Origin: Microbacterium oxydans | GTDB lineage: Bacteria; Actinomycetota; Actinomycetes; Actinomycetales; Microbacteriaceae | DNA: 64,000 nt | NCBI RefSeq assembly: GCF_000956405.1 | Contig: NZ_JYIV01000015.1 | Coordinates: forward strand, 1 to 64,000 | Direction of reading: 5' to 3' | In this document: positions 60,403-64,000 of the stretch, piece by piece | How the letters are laid out: each line of letters begins with the position of its first letter | Position numbering within the stretch: position 1 is the stretch's first letter | Program-made: the position numbers and the translations under genes | Notes under the pieces: model-generated | Databases searched by the model: none | Seen by the model: only the letters and a program-made list of their open reading frames with translations | What the model was told of the DNA's origin: nothing

Positions 60403-60541
60403 CGCCCCCGGCCCGACGCGCCCTGAAACACCGACGCCACGTTCATCCGCACGACGGATCGGAGCGGTACCGAGGGGGGATGCGCGTCCCCGACCGCTCA
60501 TGGTGAGCTTGACCTCTCCGCGAATCTTCGAGAGGTCACCC

Positions 60542-61876
60542 GTGAGCGCACCGCACATCACCCCGCCGACGGCCGACGGTTCCACGACCGGGTCGGGCGG
60601 TCGACCCACCAGCCGATCCGGCTCCGCACCGAGCCGACGACGCATCGTCGGGGTCGACGTGGCGCGCGGTCTCGCACTCGTGGGCATGTTCGGCGCGCAT
60701 CTGATGGTCGCGTCCGGCCCGGAGTTCACGCTCACGGATCCCACGACGTGGCTCGACATCGTGAACGGGCGCTCCTCCCTGCTGTTCGCTCTGCTCGCTG
60801 GAGTGTCGCTGGCGCTGATGACCGGCGGCGCCCGGAATGCGACGCCGGAGGAGCTGAGGACGATCCGGCTGCGGCTGGTGGGGAGAGGGGCGGCGATCTT
60901 CGTGATCGGCCTCTTCGTCGAGCTGCTCGGCTCCGGCATCGCCGTGATCCTGACCCTCTACGGGGTGCTCTACATCCTGGCGGCGTTCACGGTGCACCTG
61001 CGCACCAAGACCCTCGTGATCGCGGGAGCGGCGTCGGGTCTCCTCGGCCCGCCGCTGCTCGCACTGCTCAGCACGCTGTCGCCGGACCTGGGCGGGCCGG
61101 GAGTCTCGCTCGTGCTGTTCGGCACCTATCCGATCACGGTCTGGGCGACGCTGCTGTGCGCGGGTCTCGTCATCGGCCGTCTCGATCTGACGCGGGTGAA
61201 GACCGCCGCCGTCATGGTCGTGTGCGGTGCTCTGATCGCCATCGGCGGCTACTCGCTGGGCGGCCTGCTCTCCGGCTCGCAGCCGGGGACCGACACCTCG
61301 TCTTCCGCGTCGAGCTCGATCAGCACGATCCCGGGCGACGAGGTCGACGTGTCAGGGCTCACCTGCCAGAAGAGCGACGGCGTGGTGGCGTGCTACGACC
61401 CCGGCATGGCTTCGCTCTTCGGCGGTGACGGTGCGACGGGCGACGAGCAGTCCTACTTCGAGCGGGTCGTGGCGCAGAATCCGCCGGCGCAGATGCTCCA
61501 GGCCGTGATCGGCGCCTCCCCGCATTCGGGTGGGGTTCTCGAGGTGCTGGCCTCCGGGGGATTCGCGGTCGCCGTCCTGGGCCTCTGCCTGTTGGTGACG
61601 CGCTACGCGAGATGGGTCGTGCTGCCCCTCGCGGCCTACGGCGCGGTTCCGCTCACCGGCTACGTGGTACAGGCGATCCTGATCCTGGCCGGTGCCGGAA
61701 CCTGGCTGTCGAACCCCGTGCTGGTCTGGGTCGCCCTGTCGCTGTTGATGATGGCCGGCGCGCTCATCTGGACGCGCACCGCCGGCAAGGGGCCTCTCGA
61801 ACGCCTCACGGCGTGGGCGGCAGACGCCATGGCGCTCACCGGCGGGCGCGCCGCCAGGGAGCGGCTCCGCGTGTGA
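60542..61876 (+). CDS. DUF418/HGSNAT-like multi-pass membrane protein
   Basis: A 444-residue protein with about ten TM helices. RRIVGVDVARGLALVGMFGA H is the shared N-terminal signature of heparan-glucosaminide acetyltransferase-like and DUF418 proteins, and PLTGYVVQAILILAGAG near the C-terminus fits DUF418. An extracytoplasmic loop contains two Cys (LTCQKSDGVVACYDPG). GTG 60542 has GAGAGG upstream; ATG 60500 is possible. Likely acyl transfer to an envelope sugar, unproven. Confidence 0.82.
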   Translation: MSAPHITPPTADGSTTGSGGRPTSRSGSAPSRRRIVGVDVARGLALVGMFGAHLMVASGPEFTLTDPTTWLDIVNGRSSLLFALLAGVSLALMTGGARNATPEELRTIRLRLVGRGAAIFVIGLFVELLGSGIAVILTLYGVLYILAAFTVHLRTKTLVIAGAASGLLGPPLLALLSTLSPDLGGPGVSLVLFGTYPITVWATLLCAGLVIGRLDLTRVKTAAVMVVCGALIAIGGYSLGGLLSGSQPGTDTSSSASSSISTIPGDEVDVSGLTCQKSDGVVACYDPGMASLFGGDGATGDEQSYFERVVAQNPPAQMLQAVIGASPHSGGVLEVLASGGFAVAVLGLCLLVTRYARWVVLPLAAYGAVPLTGYVVQAILILAGAGTWLSNPVLVWVALSLLMMAGALIWTRTAGKGPLERLTAWAADAMALTGGRAARERLRV

Positions 61877-61939
61877 CCACCGATCTCGTGCCGAGGAGGG
61901 GCGGTATCGAGCCGGAGGGGATGCCGGGGGAGGGAGCGC

Positions 61940-62653
61940 TCAGGCGAGCTCTTCCTCCTCCGGCCGTCGGGGGCTCGGGTCGGGCGGAATGATCTCGATC
62001 GGCGGTGCGGCAGTACGCTGTGCCCGCCACCAGATCACGAAGCCGACCGCGGTGAAGACACCGTAGAAGACGTACATGAGGCCGGTCGCGTAGTAGCCGG
62101 AGCCGAACAGCAGCGGCACCCCGACCACGTCGACGGCGATCCAGATCAGCCAGAACTCGGTCCAGCCCTTGGCCATGCCGTACGTGGCGAGCAGCGAGCC
62201 GACGAACGTCCAGGCATCGGCCCAGACCGGTTCCCACGACCCGAGCAGCCGGAACAGCGGGGTCAGCGCGACCGTGCCGACGATCATGACCAGCACGATG
62301 CCGATGCGCGCGCCGGTCGGTGCCCATCGCGGGACCACACGTCCGCCGTCGAGGTTGCGCCAGCGGATCCAGCCGTAGATCGCGACGGCGATGAACATGA
62401 TCTGTCGTCCGGCCTGACCCAGCAGATGCGGCAGCGACGGGTCGGGGCTGAGGGCCGAGCCGAGGAAGACCGTGAGCAGCAGCACGTTGCCGACGATGCC
62501 GACCGGCCACGCCCACACCTTGCGGCGCATCCCGCCGAGAGCGCTCGCGAGGCCGAAGGCGTTGCCCACGACTTCGCGCACCAGGAGCGTCTGGCCACCC
62601 GGCAGCATCCACTGCGAGTTGAAAACGTCCACGAACCACTGCAGCAGGTTCAT
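61940..62653 (-). CDS. pnuC: nicotinamide riboside transporter PnuC
   Basis: A 237-residue membrane protein with seven TM helices. VREVVGNAFGLASALGGMRR and WAWPVGIVGNVLLLTVFL, then TEFWLIWIAVDVVGVPLLF, are typical PnuC motifs. It facilitates uptake of nicotinamide riboside for NAD synthesis; substrate assignment is from the family. The ATG at 62653 is 2 nt from the upstream acetyltransferase stop, so they are co-transcribed. Confidence 0.93.
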   Translation of the reverse strand: MNLLQWFVDVFNSQWMLPGGQTLLVREVVGNAFGLASALGGMRRKVWAWPVGIVGNVLLLTVFLGSALSPDPSLPHLLGQAGRQIMFIAVAIYGWIRWRNLDGGRVVPRWAPTGARIGIVLVMIVGTVALTPLFRLLGSWEPVWADAWTFVGSLLATYGMAKGWTEFWLIWIAVDVVGVPLLFGSGYYATGLMYVFYGVFTAVGFVIWWRAQRTAAPPIEIIPPDPSPRRPEEEELA

Positions 62654-62655
62654 CG

Positions 62656-63180
62656 TCACGATCCGCCGGGTTCGGTGCGATCGTCGAGGGTGAGTTGCAG
62701 CATGCTCAGGTCGAGCCAGCGTCCGAACTTCGCACCGACCTGCGGCATGCGGCCGACTTCGACGAAGCCCAGGCGCTCGTGCAGCGCGATGGAGGCCGTG
62801 TTGCCGCTCTCGACCCCCGCGATCATCACGTGCATGCCGGCGGCGCGGGCGCGCTCGAGCAGAGCGAGCATCAGCGCGGTGCCGATGCCCCGACCGTGCT
62901 GGCCGTCCCGCACGTAGACCGAGTGCTCGACCGTATGGCGGTATCCGCTGTGCGGGCGCCACTGCGCGTACGACGCGTAGCCCAGCACCCCCGTGTCGTC
63001 GACCGCGACGATGATCGGAAAGCCTCGGGCGGTGCGATCAGCCAGCCACGCGACGCGGTCGGCGAGATCGACCGCCTCCTCGTTCCAGATCGCGGTGGTG
63101 TGCAGCACGGCATGGTTGTGGATCGCGGTGATCGTCTCGAGATCGGCGGTCTCGGCATCCCTGATTCGCACGGCTGTCAT
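62656..63180 (-). CDS. GNAT acetyltransferase (phosphinothricin acetyltransferase-like)
   Basis: A 174-residue acetyltransferase of the Pat/MnaT group, which acetylates phosphinothricin, methionine sulfone/sulfoximine or related amino acids. VRIRDAETADLETITAIHNH AV opening and HSVYVRDGQHGRGIGTALML acetyl-CoA loop are intact, as is SIALHERLGFVEVGRMPQVG. Coupled to pnuC. Its exact acceptor is unknown. Confidence 0.92.
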   Translation of the reverse strand: MTAVRIRDAETADLETITAIHNHAVLHTTAIWNEEAVDLADRVAWLADRTARGFPIIVAVDDTGVLGYASYAQWRPHSGYRHTVEHSVYVRDGQHGRGIGTALMLALLERARAAGMHVMIAGVESGNTASIALHERLGFVEVGRMPQVGAKFGRWLDLSMLQLTLDDRTEPGGS

Positions 63181-63208
63181 CGGCGGGCGGTCTCTCTTCT
63201 TCTGCGCT

Positions 63209-63246
63209 TCGGGTGCGCATCCTTCATCGGCGCTCGGGTGCGCATC
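63209..63246. repeat. direct 13-mer repeat upstream of the acetyltransferase gene
   Basis: TCGGGTGCGCATC at 63209-63221 and 63234-63246, 25 bp apart, in the promoter region of the minus-strand acetyltransferase-pnuC unit. Possible regulator site. Confidence 0.55.
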
Positions 63247-63295
63247 GCCGACGCTAGCAGGAGGAGCGGAGTTCGGGCGCGCTGCGACCGAACAG

Positions 63296-64000
63296 TTACG
63301 AGGAGCGCCGCGCCGGCGCCGTGCTCACGGCCTCGCGCACGAGGATCGCTCGCCGCATGTCGGCCATGATCGGGTCGAAGAACCGCTCCCGGTAGCGTGC
63401 CTCGCTCACCGCGGAGAACACGAAGGGGAGCGCGGCGATCACGGCGAGCAGAGTGGCGGCCTTGAGCAGGTTGACGGTGAGCGGCAGCTTCGCTCCGAAG
63501 AACTCCAGGGGCTGCACCGTGAGCGGCTGGGCGGCGCTGCCGGGACCGAGCCAGATGCCCACGACGCCCTGAGGGATCGCGATGCCTCCGATCACGATCA
63601 GCAGCGCCGCGAGGAGCCCGGCGAAGAACAGCGCCTGCACGAGCTGCGCGACGGTCATCGCGAGCAGGATGTTGATGCGTTGCGGTGCATGCAGACGTCC
63701 CGGCCGCTCGGGGGCAGGACGCCCCTCCGCGGGGGTGTCGACGAGCAGGGCGGCTCGCTGTTCCGCCGACGGCGCCTGAGCGTCGTCATCGATCTCCGAC
63801 GCGCTGACGCGCAGGACGACGATGCCGGCGAGCACCGCGACGACGAGGCCGACGAGGGCGATCGATCCCCATGACAGCGCGGAGGCCATCTGCCAGACCT
63901 CGGCCGAGAAGAACGAGAACACCACCAGCATCAGGATCACGGGGAGCGCGATCGATGCCATGTGCCCGATCGCCGAGGCGTTGCGCACCGCGAGGCGCGA
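63296..64000 (-). CDS. membrane protein, 5' end beyond the window
   Basis: The visible 234 residues hold four TM segments (SIALPVILMLVVFSFFSAEV; SIALVGLVVAVLAGIVVL; ILLAMTVAQLVQALFFAG LL; AATLLAVIAALPFVFSAV) separated by polar stretches. The frame stays open to the window edge, so the N-terminus is missing. No family recognised. Its stop lies 116 nt upstream of the acetyltransferase gene. Confidence 0.7.
   Translation of the reverse strand, partial: SRLAVRNASAIGHMASIALPVILMLVVFSFFSAEVWQMASALSWGSIALVGLVVAVLAGIVVLRVSASEIDDDAQAPSAEQRAALLVDTPAEGRPAPERPGRLHAPQRINILLAMTVAQLVQALFFAGLLAALLIVIGGIAIPQGVVGIWLGPGSAAQPLTVQPLEFFGAKLPLTVNLLKAATLLAVIAALPFVFSAVSEARYRERFFDPIMADMRRAILVREAVSTAPARRSS

Overview
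The window is very GC-rich, has tightly packed genes with many GTG starts and 4- to 8-nt start/stop overlaps, and carries an actinobacterial rpsF-ssb-rpsR-rplI block followed about 12 kb later by dnaB. With the families seen (Lrp/AsnC, WYL and DeoR regulators, LAxTG-type surface protein), this fits a chromosomal segment of a Microbacteriaceae member, most probably Microbacterium or a close relative. That placement is inference from gene order and composition. I see no phage, transposase, CRISPR array, tRNA or rRNA.

Layout. 0-5 kb: a dihydrofolate-reductase-like protein with a divergent TetR repressor, then a GAF-domain activator, an aldehyde dehydrogenase and its usual DUF779 partner. 5-10.6 kb (minus strand): a complete Dpp/Opp-type peptide transporter whose first gene is a DUF1684 protein. 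It is divergent from a TacAT-type toxin-antitoxin pair with two stacked palindromes in its promoter. 11.8-16.7 kb: hypothetical membrane proteins and small enzymes. 16.7-22.6 kb: a Lrp/AsnC regulator divergent from a second complete peptide transporter. 22.8-25.4 kb: a frameshifted lipoprotein gene, then rpsF-ssb-rpsR-rplI ending in a textbook terminator.

25.5-30.6 kb: a WYL regulator with a divergent hydrolase, and a large RND exporter carrying a coiled-coil insertion. 30.9-36.4 kb: an envelope region with an acyltransferase-CapA fusion, an ImmA/IrrE-type metallopeptidase, a six-repeat cysteine-free chaplin-like protein with a class-E-type LAMTG sorting signal, and a valine-rich secreted protein whose frame is broken at a G6 tract. 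36.5-38.4 kb: a DnaA-box-bearing intergenic region and dnaB. 38.4-46 kb: regulator/target pairs arranged divergently around inverted repeats (ChrB-like regulator with MFS, WYL regulator with epoxide-hydrolase-like protein, Lrp with LysE exporter), plus VanZ and a methyltransferase.

46-53 kb: an S4-domain protein, a two-component system with a PepSY-like membrane protein that shares CTGAA direct repeats with the regulator's own promoter, a putative immunity protein, MerR and DeoR regulators. 53-60.4 kb: a probable sulfur/nucleoside scavenging module with a flavin monooxygenase divergent from an adenosylhomocysteinase-like protein, which is translationally coupled to a nucleoside-deaminase-type amidohydrolase and followed by a cupin and a polar-amino-acid ABC transporter. 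60.5-64 kb: a DUF418/HGSNAT-like membrane protein, PnuC, a Pat-type acetyltransferase and a truncated membrane protein.

The window also holds several long, nearly perfect intergenic inverted repeats. Two are copies of one element (49.8 and 53.1 kb), and one of these supplies the last codons and stop of a gene. Three genes have short duplications spanning their stop codons. Two secreted-protein genes are frameshifted.
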